Shown: positions 1 to 6,020, counted from the stretch's first letter. The stretch is DNA of 15,131 nt from Desulfovibrionaceae bacterium UBA3823 (GCA_002369295.1 DFDR01000091.1:1-15131); one strand, 5' to 3'. Notes: generated by a model not told the origin, from the sequence alone. Made by a program: numbers and translations.

Positions 1-121
1 TGAAGGTGTCGCTTTCCGCCGCCAGAGCCTCGCCGCAGGAAAGCGGGAGCGCCAGCAGGGCCAGCAGCCAGAGCAGGCAGGCCAGCCGCCGTGCCGCCGA
101 GAGAGTTCTTGGAGTCGGCAT
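1..121 (-). CDS. Secreted or envelope protein, N-terminus only (cut by window edge)
   Basis: Reading the minus strand from an ATG at 121, the frame stays open to the window edge and gives about 40 residues. They form a typical Sec signal peptide: basic residues near the start (R5, R11, R12), a Leu/Ala/Trp-rich hydrophobic core over residues 13-28, and an Ala-Leu-Ala/Ala signal peptidase I-like site near residue 34. A Cys at residue 29 follows Pro-Leu-Ser, which is a poor lipobox, so an ordinary exported protein is more likely than a lipoprotein. The start lies 6 nt after the stop of the 95-aa gene and has no strong Shine-Dalgarno, so it is probably translationally coupled to it. The mature protein is outside the window and its function cannot be told. 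Confidence 0.7.
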   Translation of the reverse strand, partial: MPTPRTLSAARRLACLLWLLALLALPLSCGEALAAESDTF

Positions 122-127
122 CGCAGG

Positions 128-415
128 CTACTTCACGCCCATCCAGCCTTCCAGGACATCGATAAGCTTGCGCGCCTGGTCATCGCTCGAGATGGTGAAC
201 TTGGACTGGTAGCGGTACTCGCCGTTCATCTTGCGGTAGCGTCGGATGCTGTACTTCTCGGGACCGTAGGCTTCGGCGTCGGCCTTCCATTCCTGGTAGC
301 GGAAGACGATGGTGGTCCAGGCGCCGCGGCTGAGCACGGCCTTGTCCAGCTCCTTGACCAGCTTGACGCCGTTTTCCTCGTATTCAATGGTGAGATCGTC
401 GATGTTCTCGTTCAC
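128..415 (-). CDS. Conserved-looking 95-aa protein of unknown function, possible PC4-like fold
   Basis: This encodes a soluble, charged 95-residue protein with no signal peptide or membrane segment. It starts at a GTG (413-415, minus strand) preceded by GGGAG with 6 nt spacing. The first half is rich in acidic residues. The middle alternates strand-like segments with aromatic residues (Trp-Thr-x-x-x-Phe-Arg-Tyr, then Tyr-x-Ile-Arg-Arg-Tyr). The end is a Ser-Ser-x-x-x-Ala-Arg-Lys-Leu-Ile-type helix. This four-strand-plus-helix pattern resembles the PC4/YdbC single-stranded nucleic-acid-binding fold, but that is an inference from pattern alone. It sits between tadA and a secreted-protein gene on the same strand. 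The reading frame looks real because its composition is balanced, unlike the Arg/Ala/Pro-rich shadow frames around it. Confidence 0.75.
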   Translation of the reverse strand: MNENIDDLTIEYEENGVKLVKELDKAVLSRGAWTTIVFRYQEWKADAEAYGPEKYSIRRYRKMNGEYRYQSKFTISSDDQARKLIDVLEGWMGVK

Positions 416-516
416 AGTCTTCTCCCTTGCGCGCCTCGCCTGCCGTCAGCAGGGCCGGGCGGATGGCTTGGTGTAGCACAGCGCGACGCAGCGGTAAACA
501 CGGGCGCAGCCCTGCG

Positions 517-1047
517 TCACCCTCTTCTGGCCGCAAAGAAGGATTCGAGGAGGCTTGCGCACTCCCCGGCAAGCACGCCGCCCATGTGCCAGGCCGCGCG
601 TCCCGCCAGCAGCTGGTCGAGCACGTCGGCGCGCGAGCAGACGGCCCCCGCCAGCCTGTCTTCGCAGCCGTAGACCACGCCGGCAAGCCTGGCGTGCAGG
701 ATGGCGCCCGCGCACATGGTGCAGGGCTCGAGCGTGACGGCGAGCACGCAGCCGCCGAGGCGGCAGCTGCCAAGGCTGGCGCAGGCATCCCGGATGGCCA
801 TGATCTCGGCGTGGGCCGTGGGATCGCAGTCTGCGATCGGCGCGTTGCGCCCCCTGCCGACGATGCGGCCAAGGGGATCGGCGACAACGGCGCCGACAGG
901 CACCTCTCCGGCCCCGCCGGCATGCCTGGCCTCCGCCAGCGCCTCGGCCATGAGCCCTTCCCAGGTCCAGCCCGGCGGGGGCGAAGGCACGGGGCCCTCC
1001 ACGGGCAGGCAGGCAAAGCGCGCTTCAGGCTGTCGGGGCGTGTCCAT
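517..1047 (-). CDS. tadA: tRNA-specific adenosine deaminase TadA
   Basis: TadA converts adenosine to inosine at the wobble position (A34) of tRNA-Arg(ACG) in the cytoplasm. The 176-aa product carries the zinc-dependent deaminase signature: His79-Ala-Glu81, where His binds zinc and Glu shuttles protons, and Pro-Cys109-x-x-Cys112, the other two zinc ligands. A Glu-Val-Pro-Val-Gly-Ala-Val strand precedes the first motif, as in Escherichia coli TadA. The chosen ATG has AAGGAG 11 nt upstream and gives an N-terminal extension of about 26 residues, rich in Pro, before the first helix. An internal Met33 is an alternative start but would clip that helix. The gene is read divergently from the beta-CASP nuclease gene and probably shares a transcript with the downstream 95-aa gene. 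Assignment to TadA rather than another CDA-fold deaminase rests on length and motif context. Confidence 0.93.
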   Translation of the reverse strand: MDTPRQPEARFACLPVEGPVPSPPPGWTWEGLMAEALAEARHAGGAGEVPVGAVVADPLGRIVGRGRNAPIADCDPTAHAEIMAIRDACASLGSCRLGGCVLAVTLEPCTMCAGAILHARLAGVVYGCEDRLAGAVCSRADVLDQLLAGRAAWHMGGVLAGECASLLESFFAARRG

Positions 1048-1095
1048 GCGGGAAGGTTCTCCTTGTCGTCGGCCGCGGGCTGCAGGGGGCTCCCC

Positions 1096-1124
1096 CTTGT
1101 ACGCCGATGCCCGGCCAAAGCCAA
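1096..1124 (-). promoter_or_regulatory. Candidate sigma-70 promoter for tadA
   Basis: On the minus strand, TTGGCT (1119-1124) is followed after 17 nt by TACAAG (1096-1101). Each hexamer matches 4 of 6 consensus positions. Transcription would start near 1089, giving a leader of about 42 nt to the tadA ATG. This is by eye in GC-rich DNA and is only suggestive. Confidence 0.3.
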
Positions 1125-1130
1125 GGCCGC

Positions 1131-1159
1131 TTGCTTTTGGCGCCAGTGATGGCTATCAC
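1131..1159 (+). promoter_or_regulatory. Candidate sigma-70 promoter for the beta-CASP nuclease operon
   Basis: TTGCTT (1131-1136) is separated by 17 nt from TATCAC (1154-1159). The -35 matches 3 of 6 and the -10 matches 4 of 6 consensus positions. The predicted start is near 1166, about 70 nt before the ATG at 1238. The -10 hexamer lies inside the palindrome at 1146-1159, so a bound regulator would block or alter this promoter. Confidence 0.35.
1146..1159. promoter_or_regulatory. CRP/FNR-family-like operator (GTGA-N6-TCAC)
   Basis: The sequence GTGATGGCTATCAC is a perfect inverted repeat with GTGA and TCAC half sites six bases apart. That is the core spacing of CRP/FNR-superfamily sites, including the HcpR sites known from Desulfovibrio. 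The outer bases (A before, C after) do not extend the usual TGTGA/TCACA. It overlaps the candidate -10 of the nuclease operon in the divergent intergenic region with tadA. Confidence 0.35.
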
Positions 1160-1237
1160 CGCAGGAAAGCCCTTTCCGGGCGGAAGCTCCCCCGGCTCGG
1201 CGGGCAGGAACCCTCGTTTTGCGAAGGAGAGGATGCG

Positions 1238-2848
1238 ATGAAAGTACAGTTTCTTGGCGCAGCGCAGACCGTCACCGGTTCGTGCTACATGATTGAGGCC
1301 TGCGGCAAGCGCTTCTGCGTCGACTGCGGCATGCACCAGGGCAACAAGGCCATCGACGCCCGCAACCGCGACCCCGAACCCTACCGGGCCGCCAACGTCG
1401 ACTTCGTCCTGCTCACCCACGCCCACATCGACCACTCCGGCCTCATCCCCCTGCTCGTCAAGGAGGGATTCAAGGGCGAAATCTACTGCACCCCCGCCAC
1501 GGGCGAGCTCATCGGCATCATGCTGGAGGACAGCGCCCACATCCAGGAAATGGAAGCCCTGTTCGAGCAGCGCAAGTACGCCCGCCGCGGCCTGAAGAAT
1601 CCGCCCCAGGCCCTCTACACCATCGAGGACGCCCAGGCCGTGCCCAAGCACCTGCGCCCCGTGGCTCTGCACATGAGCGTCGAGCCTGCGCCCGGCATCA
1701 AGGCCACCTTCTACGAGGCCGGCCACATCCTCGGCTCCGGCACCCTGCGCCTCGAGATCACCGAGGACGGCAAGACCACGAGCATCGTCTTCTCCGGCGA
1801 CATCGGCCGGCCCAACACCCTCATCGTGCGCCCTGCCGAGACGCCCCCGCCCGCAGACTACGTCTTCATGGAGACCACCTACGGCGACCGCGACCACAAG
1901 GACGCCTCGACATCCCTCGACGAGCTGGCCAGCGCCATCGCCTACTCCTACGCCAAGGGCGGCAAGGTGATCATCCCGGCCTTCGCCGTGGAGCGCACCC
2001 AGGAGATGCTCTTCTGCCTGCACAGCCTGGCCTCCAAGGGCGCCCTGCCGGACGACATGCCCATCTACGTGGACAGCCCGCTGGCCATACGCGCCACGGA
2101 GATCTTCCGACGCCACAAGGAGCTCATGGACGACGCCACCCAGCGCATGCTGGCGTCGGGCGAAGATCCCTTCGAGCTGCCCAACCTCCACTACACCCTG
2201 AGCAGGGAAGAGTCCGAAGCCATCAACGACGTCAAGAAGCCCGCCATTGTCATCTCCGCCTCGGGCATGTGCAACGCGGGCCGCATCAAGCACCATCTCA
2301 AGCACAACATCTGGCGTCCCGGCACCAGCCTCGTCTTCGTCGGCTTCCAGGCCGTGGGCACGCCCGGCCGCGCCATCGTCGACGGCGCCAAGAAGCTCAC
2401 CCTCTTCGGCGAGGACATGGAGATCAAGGCCAAGATCTTCTGCATCAACAGCTTCTCGGCCCACGCCGGCCAGAGCCAGCTGCTCGACTGGCTCAAGCCC
2501 CTTGCGGCATCCAAGCCCAACGTCGTGCTGGTGCACGGCGAAGAGAAGGCCCAGCAGATCTTCGCCGGCCTGGTCAAGGAGCGCTTCGGCATCGAGCCCG
2601 TCATCCCCAGCTACCTTGAGGAGATGACCCTCAAGGGCGGCGCCGTGCAGGCCTTGGTCCAGCACGAGCCCGAAGCCCATCCGCGCATCGACTGGAACTT
2701 CCTCACCGGCGAAGTGGAGCGCAAGTGGGAGATGTTCAAGCAGCGCCTCGGCGACGGCAAGGACCGCCCCTGGGTGGACCAGACCAACCTCGAGGAGGCG
2801 CTGGCCAAGATGGACTACTACCTCACCCGCCTCATCTCCAAGCTCTAG
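1238..2848 (+). CDS. Beta-CASP metallo-beta-lactamase RNA-processing nuclease (CPSF-like)
   Basis: This 536-aa protein belongs to the beta-CASP branch of the metallo-beta-lactamase fold, whose bacterial members cut RNA. The metal ligands are visible in order: His61-x-His63-x-Asp65-His66, His163 and Asp188, with the C-terminal His433 in Val-His-Gly-Glu. The beta-CASP motifs follow: A at Glu-Thr-Thr-Tyr-Gly (212-216), B at Pro-Ala-Phe-Ala-Val-Glu-Arg-Thr-Gln-Glu (247-256), and C at Ser-Phe-Ser-Ala-His-Ala-Gly with His409. Length and layout fit the CPSF73-like group rather than RNase J, which has a different C-terminal domain. The frame is open far upstream to 701, but ATG 1238 has GAAGGAGAGG just before it and begins the family's Met-Lys-Val-x-Phe-Leu-Gly strand. 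The rsmD start lies 3 nt after the stop, so it is probably cotranscribed with rsmD, coaD and miaA. The specific RNA target is unknown. Confidence 0.92.
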   Translation: MKVQFLGAAQTVTGSCYMIEACGKRFCVDCGMHQGNKAIDARNRDPEPYRAANVDFVLLTHAHIDHSGLIPLLVKEGFKGEIYCTPATGELIGIMLEDSAHIQEMEALFEQRKYARRGLKNPPQALYTIEDAQAVPKHLRPVALHMSVEPAPGIKATFYEAGHILGSGTLRLEITEDGKTTSIVFSGDIGRPNTLIVRPAETPPPADYVFMETTYGDRDHKDASTSLDELASAIAYSYAKGGKVIIPAFAVERTQEMLFCLHSLASKGALPDDMPIYVDSPLAIRATEIFRRHKELMDDATQRMLASGEDPFELPNLHYTLSREESEAINDVKKPAIVISASGMCNAGRIKHHLKHNIWRPGTSLVFVGFQAVGTPGRAIVDGAKKLTLFGEDMEIKAKIFCINSFSAHAGQSQLLDWLKPLAASKPNVVLVHGEEKAQQIFAGLVKERFGIEPVIPSYLEEMTLKGGAVQALVQHEPEAHPRIDWNFLTGEVERKWEMFKQRLGDGKDRPWVDQTNLEEALAKMDYYLTRLISKL

Positions 2849-2851
2849 GCC

Positions 2852-3484
2852 ATGCGCATCATTGCCGGCGCGCTTAGGTCGCGCACGCTCAAGACCGTCG
2901 AAGGCGAAGGCTACCGCCCTGCCATGAGCAGGGTGCGCGAGTCGCTCTTCTCCATGCTCGACGCGCGGCTGCCCGCCTGGGAGGGCCTGCAGGTGCTCGA
3001 CCTCTTCGCAGGCTCGGGCAGCCTCGCCTTCGAGGCCCTCTCCCGCGGAGCCGAACGGGCCTGGCTGGTGGAAAACTCGGCCAGGGCCCTGCGCTGCCTG
3101 GAAGACAACGTCGAGCGCCTCGGCCTTGCCGGCCGCGCCGTGCTCTGCCAGGACGACTGCCTCAAGCTCCTGCGCCGGGTGCGCGGCACGGGACGGAACA
3201 TGGGCGGCCCCTTCGGCCTCGTCTTCTCCGACCCGCCCTACCGCAAGCGCCTGGCCCAGGGCTCGCTCGACGCCCTGTGCGCCTGCGGCTGGCTGCAGGA
3301 CGGCGCCTTCGTGGTCCTCGAGATCGAAAAGGGCCTCGAGCTCGCCCTGCCGCAGGGGCTCGGCCTCTTCTCCGACAAGTGCTACGGCCAAACGCGCGTG
3401 CTGGCAGCCAGATGGGACGCCGGCCAGGCAGGAGCTGCGCCGCCAGACGGGACCGGCGGTCCGGCGGAAGGGGAGGAGGCCTAG
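2852..3484 (+). CDS. rsmD: 16S rRNA (guanine-966-N2)-methyltransferase RsmD
   Basis: RsmD uses S-adenosylmethionine to methylate N2 of G966 in 16S rRNA during 30S assembly. The 210-aa product opens with Met-Arg-Ile-Ile-Ala-Gly, the usual RsmD start. It then shows the early Arg-Pro-x-x-x-x-Arg-Val-Arg-Glu-Ser-Leu-Phe motif, the SAM-binding Asp-Leu-Phe-Ala-Gly-Ser-Gly-Ser loop (50-57), and the catalytic Asp-Pro-Pro-Tyr (127-130). The last 20 or so residues are a Gly/Ala/Pro/Glu-rich tail that looks disordered and is not part of the core fold. The gene sits 3 nt after the nuclease gene and 6 nt before coaD. Adjacent rsmD and coaD genes are a widespread arrangement in bacteria, which supports both calls. 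Confidence 0.95.
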   Translation: MRIIAGALRSRTLKTVEGEGYRPAMSRVRESLFSMLDARLPAWEGLQVLDLFAGSGSLAFEALSRGAERAWLVENSARALRCLEDNVERLGLAGRAVLCQDDCLKLLRRVRGTGRNMGGPFGLVFSDPPYRKRLAQGSLDALCACGWLQDGAFVVLEIEKGLELALPQGLGLFSDKCYGQTRVLAARWDAGQAGAAPPDGTGGPAEGEEA

Positions 3485-3490
3485 CGCGCC

Positions 3491-4594
3491 ATGGGAACGG
3501 CCCTTTATCCGGGATCCTTCGATCCGCCTACCAACGGCCACCTGAGCCTCATCCGCAGGGCCTGCCGGCTTTTCGACCGCATCATCGTGGCCGTGGCCGA
3601 CAAGACGCCCAAGCCTGCGCGCTTCTCCCAGGAGGAGCGCTGCGCCATGCTGCGCGAAGCCCTGGCGGACAATCCCCAGGTCGAAGTCGCCCCCTTCTCG
3701 GGGCTCACCGTCGCCTACGCCCAGGAGCGGGGCGTCTCCGCCGTGCTCAGGGGCATGCGCGCCGTTTCGGACTTCGAGATGGAGTTCCAGCTCGCCCTCA
3801 TGAACCGCCGCCTCAACCACCGCATCGAGACGGTCTTTCTCATGACCGACTACCAGTGGCTCTACATCAGCTCCACCATGGTCAAGGGCGCGGCAGCCCA
3901 CGGCGCCAGCATCGAGGGCCTGGTGCCAGCGGGCGTTGCCCGCAGGCTGCAGGGAGCGGCCCCCGCGCCGGCAAGCCCTGTGCCCGCAGGCCCCGCACCG
4001 GCAGAAGAGGAAGGCAGGCTCCTGCCGGCAGAGCACCGTGCCCACGCCGTCGTCTATCCCGGCACCTTCGATCCCGTCACCAACGGCCACGTCTCCATCA
4101 TCCGCAGGGCCCTGCGCTTCTTCGACAGGGTCGTGGTGGCGGTGGCGGAAAACGCCGGCAAGAACCCGCTCTTCTCGCTCGAGGAGCGCGTTGCCTTTGT
4201 CAGGGACGCCACGGCGCACCTGAAGCGCGTGGATGTCATCCCCTACTGCGGGCTCACCGTCCAGTTTGCGGCAGCCCACGGCGCCTGCGCCATGCTGCGG
4301 GGCCTGCGCGCCACGGGCGACTTCGAGTACGAATTCCAGCTCGCCCTCATGAACCGCCGCCTCCAGGCAGACCTGCAGACCGTCTTCCTCATGACCGACT
4401 ACCGCTGGCTCTTCGTGAGTTCGAGCATCGTCAAGGCCGCGGCCTCCCACGGCGGCGACATCGCCGGCCTCGTGCCCGAGCTTGTGCGCGCGCGGCTGGA
4501 GGAGCTCTACCGGACGGGCGGCATGAACCAGAGCACGCCCTGCCTCGGCGCGCCCCAGTCAGGCTACGGCAGAAAGCCTGGCGACGGAAGCTAG
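3491..4594 (+). CDS. coaD: Tandem (double-domain) phosphopantetheine adenylyltransferase
   Basis: CoaD transfers AMP from ATP to 4'-phosphopantetheine, the penultimate step of coenzyme A synthesis. The usual enzyme is about 160 aa; this one is 367 aa and holds two full CoaD domains. Domain 1 spans residues 1-153 and domain 2 about 186-340. A linker of about 32 residues rich in Pro, Ala and Glu joins them, and a short tail follows. Each half has the nucleotidyltransferase motif (Thr14-Asn-Gly-His17; Thr197-Asn-Gly-His200). Each also has the lysine matching E. coli Lys42 (K41; K224), the Leu-Arg-Gly-x-Arg-Ala motif (R87/R90; R270/R273), and the late Ser-Ser-x-x-Val-Lys motif. Domain 2 is closer to the usual family pattern; domain 1 has Ser9 for the common Thr and lacks the Gly-Gly-Asp near its end. 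No stop or frameshift separates the halves. miaA follows after 1 nt. Both domains may be active, or one may be structural; the sequence cannot decide. Confidence 0.93.
   Translation: MGTALYPGSFDPPTNGHLSLIRRACRLFDRIIVAVADKTPKPARFSQEERCAMLREALADNPQVEVAPFSGLTVAYAQERGVSAVLRGMRAVSDFEMEFQLALMNRRLNHRIETVFLMTDYQWLYISSTMVKGAAAHGASIEGLVPAGVARRLQGAAPAPASPVPAGPAPAEEEGRLLPAEHRAHAVVYPGTFDPVTNGHVSIIRRALRFFDRVVVAVAENAGKNPLFSLEERVAFVRDATAHLKRVDVIPYCGLTVQFAAAHGACAMLRGLRATGDFEYEFQLALMNRRLQADLQTVFLMTDYRWLFVSSSIVKAAASHGGDIAGLVPELVRARLEELYRTGGMNQSTPCLGAPQSGYGRKPGDGS
3785..3814 (+). repeat. Direct repeat copy 1 inside coaD domain 1
   Basis: These 30 nt are identical to 4334-4363 and encode the same Phe-Gln-Leu-Ala-Leu-Met-Asn-Arg-Arg-Leu stretch at the equivalent place in domain 1. 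Identity includes the synonymous positions, while the surrounding DNA of the two domains differs. Confidence 0.9.
4334..4363 (+). repeat. Direct repeat copy 2 inside coaD domain 2
   Basis: This is the second copy of the 30-nt exact repeat, in domain 2 of the tandem coaD gene, 549 nt downstream of the first copy and in the same reading frame. Confidence 0.9.
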
Positions 4595-4595
4595 C

Positions 4596-5525
4596 ATGGG
4601 AGCCGGACTTCCCGCCGTGCTCTGCCTTGCCGGCCCCACCGGCGCCGGCAAGACGGCCCTCGCCCTCAGGCTGGCGCAGGAGATCGGCTGCGAGGTGGTC
4701 AACGCCGACTCGCGCCAGGTCTACCGCGACTTTCCCCTCGTCACGGCCCAGCCCTCGCCGGAGGAGCGCGCCGTCTGCCCGCACCATCTCTACGGCTTTC
4801 TCGCAACGCAGGAGACGGTGGACTCGGCTGCCTGGGCCAGGCTTGCCCTGGAGCGGATTCAGGACATCAGGGCAAGGGGGCTTGCGCCCCTGCTCGTGGG
4901 CGGCACCGGCTTCTACTTCCAGACCCTCCTGCGGGGCATAGCCGACATCCCGCAGGTGCCGGCCGACATCCACCAGGCCGTGCTCGCGCGCATGGACGCC
5001 TCGGGGCCCGAGACGCTGCACCGGGAGCTTGCCAGGGCCGATCCCGCCTACGCGGCCCGCATCCATCCCCGCGACCGCCAGCGCACGGCCCGCGCCCTGG
5101 AAGTGCTCGAAGCAACGGGCAGGCCCTTCTCCTGGTGGCACGCCAACGCCGAAGCGGCCCCCCTCTGCCGAGGCCCCCTGCTCGTGGCGCAGACGCGACT
5201 TGACGAACTCGAGCCAAGGCTCATGGCCCGCATCGAAGCCATGATCGCCGCCGGCGCCCTGGAGGAGGGAAAGGCTGCCATGGCGGCCTGCGGAGACGAG
5301 CAGGCGCCAGGCTGGACGGGGATAGGCTGTCGCGAAGTCTATGCCTACCTCAAGGGACGGATGGGGCTTGCCGAAATGAAGGAGCTGTGGTTCCGCAGGA
5401 CGCGCCAGTACGCCAAGCGCCAGATCACCTGGTTCAGGGGTCGCGCCGAGAGCGTGTGGATAGATCTGGCGCGGCCGGACGAGACCCTGGCTCTGGCACG
5501 GCGGATGCTGGAAAAGCTTGCCTGA
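4596..5525 (+). CDS. miaA: tRNA dimethylallyltransferase MiaA
   Basis: MiaA adds a dimethylallyl group from DMAPP to N6 of A37 in tRNAs that read codons starting with U. The 309-aa product has the P-loop Gly-Pro-Thr-Gly-Ala-Gly-Lys-Thr (13-20), the Asp-Ser-Arg-Gln-Val-Tyr substrate motif (38-43) and the Gly-Gly-Thr-Gly-Phe-Tyr motif (102-107). A late Arg-Arg-Thr-Arg-Gln-Tyr-Ala-Lys-Arg-Gln-x-Thr-Trp-Phe segment is typical of the family C-terminus. Length is normal. The ATG lies 1 nt after the coaD stop, so translation is likely coupled. It is the last gene of the plus-strand run that begins with the beta-CASP nuclease; no convincing terminator follows directly. Confidence 0.96.
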   Translation: MGAGLPAVLCLAGPTGAGKTALALRLAQEIGCEVVNADSRQVYRDFPLVTAQPSPEERAVCPHHLYGFLATQETVDSAAWARLALERIQDIRARGLAPLLVGGTGFYFQTLLRGIADIPQVPADIHQAVLARMDASGPETLHRELARADPAYAARIHPRDRQRTARALEVLEATGRPFSWWHANAEAAPLCRGPLLVAQTRLDELEPRLMARIEAMIAAGALEEGKAAMAACGDEQAPGWTGIGCREVYAYLKGRMGLAEMKELWFRRTRQYAKRQITWFRGRAESVWIDLARPDETLALARRMLEKLA

Positions 5526-5689
5526 GTTCCGCCAAAAGCAGGCAGGAAAGGAGCCCGCCCCCTGTCCATGGGCCACTCGGTCTGTCCCGCCAGGCGCTGC
5601 TCAATGCCTGCGAAACAAGCGCTGGCCTATCGTAATTATGCAGATCCATGGCGACTCTGCCCCTTCCCTCGAACCGAATCCAGCTGCGC

Positions 5690-5732
5690 ATGACTTCATG
5701 GACGGGGGAAAAGCCGATGCTTCCATGGTCAT
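5690..5732. repeat. Imperfect inverted repeat in the miaA-nhcA intergenic region
   Basis: ATGAC (5690-5694), two unpaired T, then CATGGA (5697-5702) pair with TCCATG (5722-5727) and GTCAT (5728-5732). This gives an 11-bp stem with a 2-nt bulge and a 19-nt loop. No T-run follows, so it is not a standard terminator; it may be an RNA structure or a protein-binding site. Confidence 0.5.
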
Positions 5733-5795
5733 TTCGGGACAACCTAAAAGCCCATGGACACCCCGCCCGCGCCGGAGGCGGGTCCTCAGCGCACC

Positions 5796-5824
5796 ATGAC
5801 AACGCCCTTGGATTGTGCTAGCTT
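5796..5824 (+). promoter_or_regulatory. Candidate promoter for the nhc operon
   Basis: ATGACA (5796-5801, 5 of 6 match to the -35 consensus) is followed after 17 nt by TAGCTT (5819-5824, weak -10). The -10 is preceded by TGC, which would act as an extended -10. Transcription from near 5831 would leave a leader of about 190 nt before nhcA. A second, weaker candidate is TTGACG (5884-5889) with TAACCT (5907-5912), also 17 nt apart. The sequence does not decide between them. Confidence 0.35.
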
Positions 5825-5834
5825 CGGGAAATAG

Positions 5835-5896
5835 CCGGACGCCGGACGGAGGGAGAGGGATCGTGATTCTTTTCCCTTACGGCTTGACGCGTCCGG
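5835..5896 (+). repeat. Inverted repeat in the putative nhc leader
   Basis: CCGGACGC (5835-5842) is perfectly complementary to GCGTCCGG (5889-5896). The 5' arm is followed directly by a second CCGGACG (5842-5848), so two arms could compete for one partner. Inside the loop, an AGGGA and a TCCCT segment could form a smaller stem. The right arm overlaps the second candidate promoter's -35. Confidence 0.5.
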
Positions 5897-6020
5897 AAGG
5901 GTTGTCTAACCTAAAAAAAGTAGTATGCATCCCGCCCTCTGTTCGGGGCTGGAGACTGTCCGTCGCATGGGGTAACGGCCGGTCAAAGTGGGACTGATCA
6001 GCATACAAAAGGATGTTCAC

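Larger units (their letters stand above)
5526..6020. other. Intergenic region between miaA and nhcA, no gene seen
   Basis: These 495 nt hold no convincing reading frame: the open stretches are Arg/Pro-rich and lack ribosome binding sites and family-like features. What is visible: four CCATGG palindromes (5566, 5646, 5723, 5752), an imperfect hairpin at 5690-5732, a 6-bp GC hairpin (CCCGCC 5762-5767 with GGCGGG 5777-5782) without a T-run, and two candidate promoters. Next to these are a tandem CCGGACG pair (5835-5848) and an inverted-repeat partner at 5889-5896. The right half is most likely the promoter and leader of the nhc operon. The left half may hold the 3' end of the miaA transcript. 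Confidence 0.6.

Noticed and set aside
701..1237. Upstream extension of the nuclease gene to 701
   Set aside because: The extension is antisense to tadA and rich in Arg/Pro/Ala. The ATG at 1238 has a strong ribosome binding site and starts the conserved fold.
3890..4285. 18-nt identical stretch encoding Ala-Ala-His-Gly-Ala in both coaD halves
   Set aside because: The copies (near 3891 and 4267) are at non-equivalent places in the two domains and are made of very common GC-rich codons, so chance is the simplest explanation.
1025..4450. 1141-aa open frame on the minus strand across the nuclease, rsmD and coaD genes
   Set aside because: It is antisense to three clearly identified genes. Its product is an unbroken Gly/Ala/His/Asp/Glu/Val-rich sequence without motifs, as expected when strong GC codon bias removes stops in the opposite frame.
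5434..5802. 122-aa minus-strand frame at the end of miaA and in the intergenic region
   Set aside because: Half is antisense to miaA. There is no clear ribosome binding site, and the product is rich in Pro, Arg and Ser with no recognisable feature.
5988..6020. GTG start for nhcA at 5988
   Set aside because: It would put 11 extra residues ahead of a normal signal peptide, and the ATG at 6021 has its own AAAAGGA.
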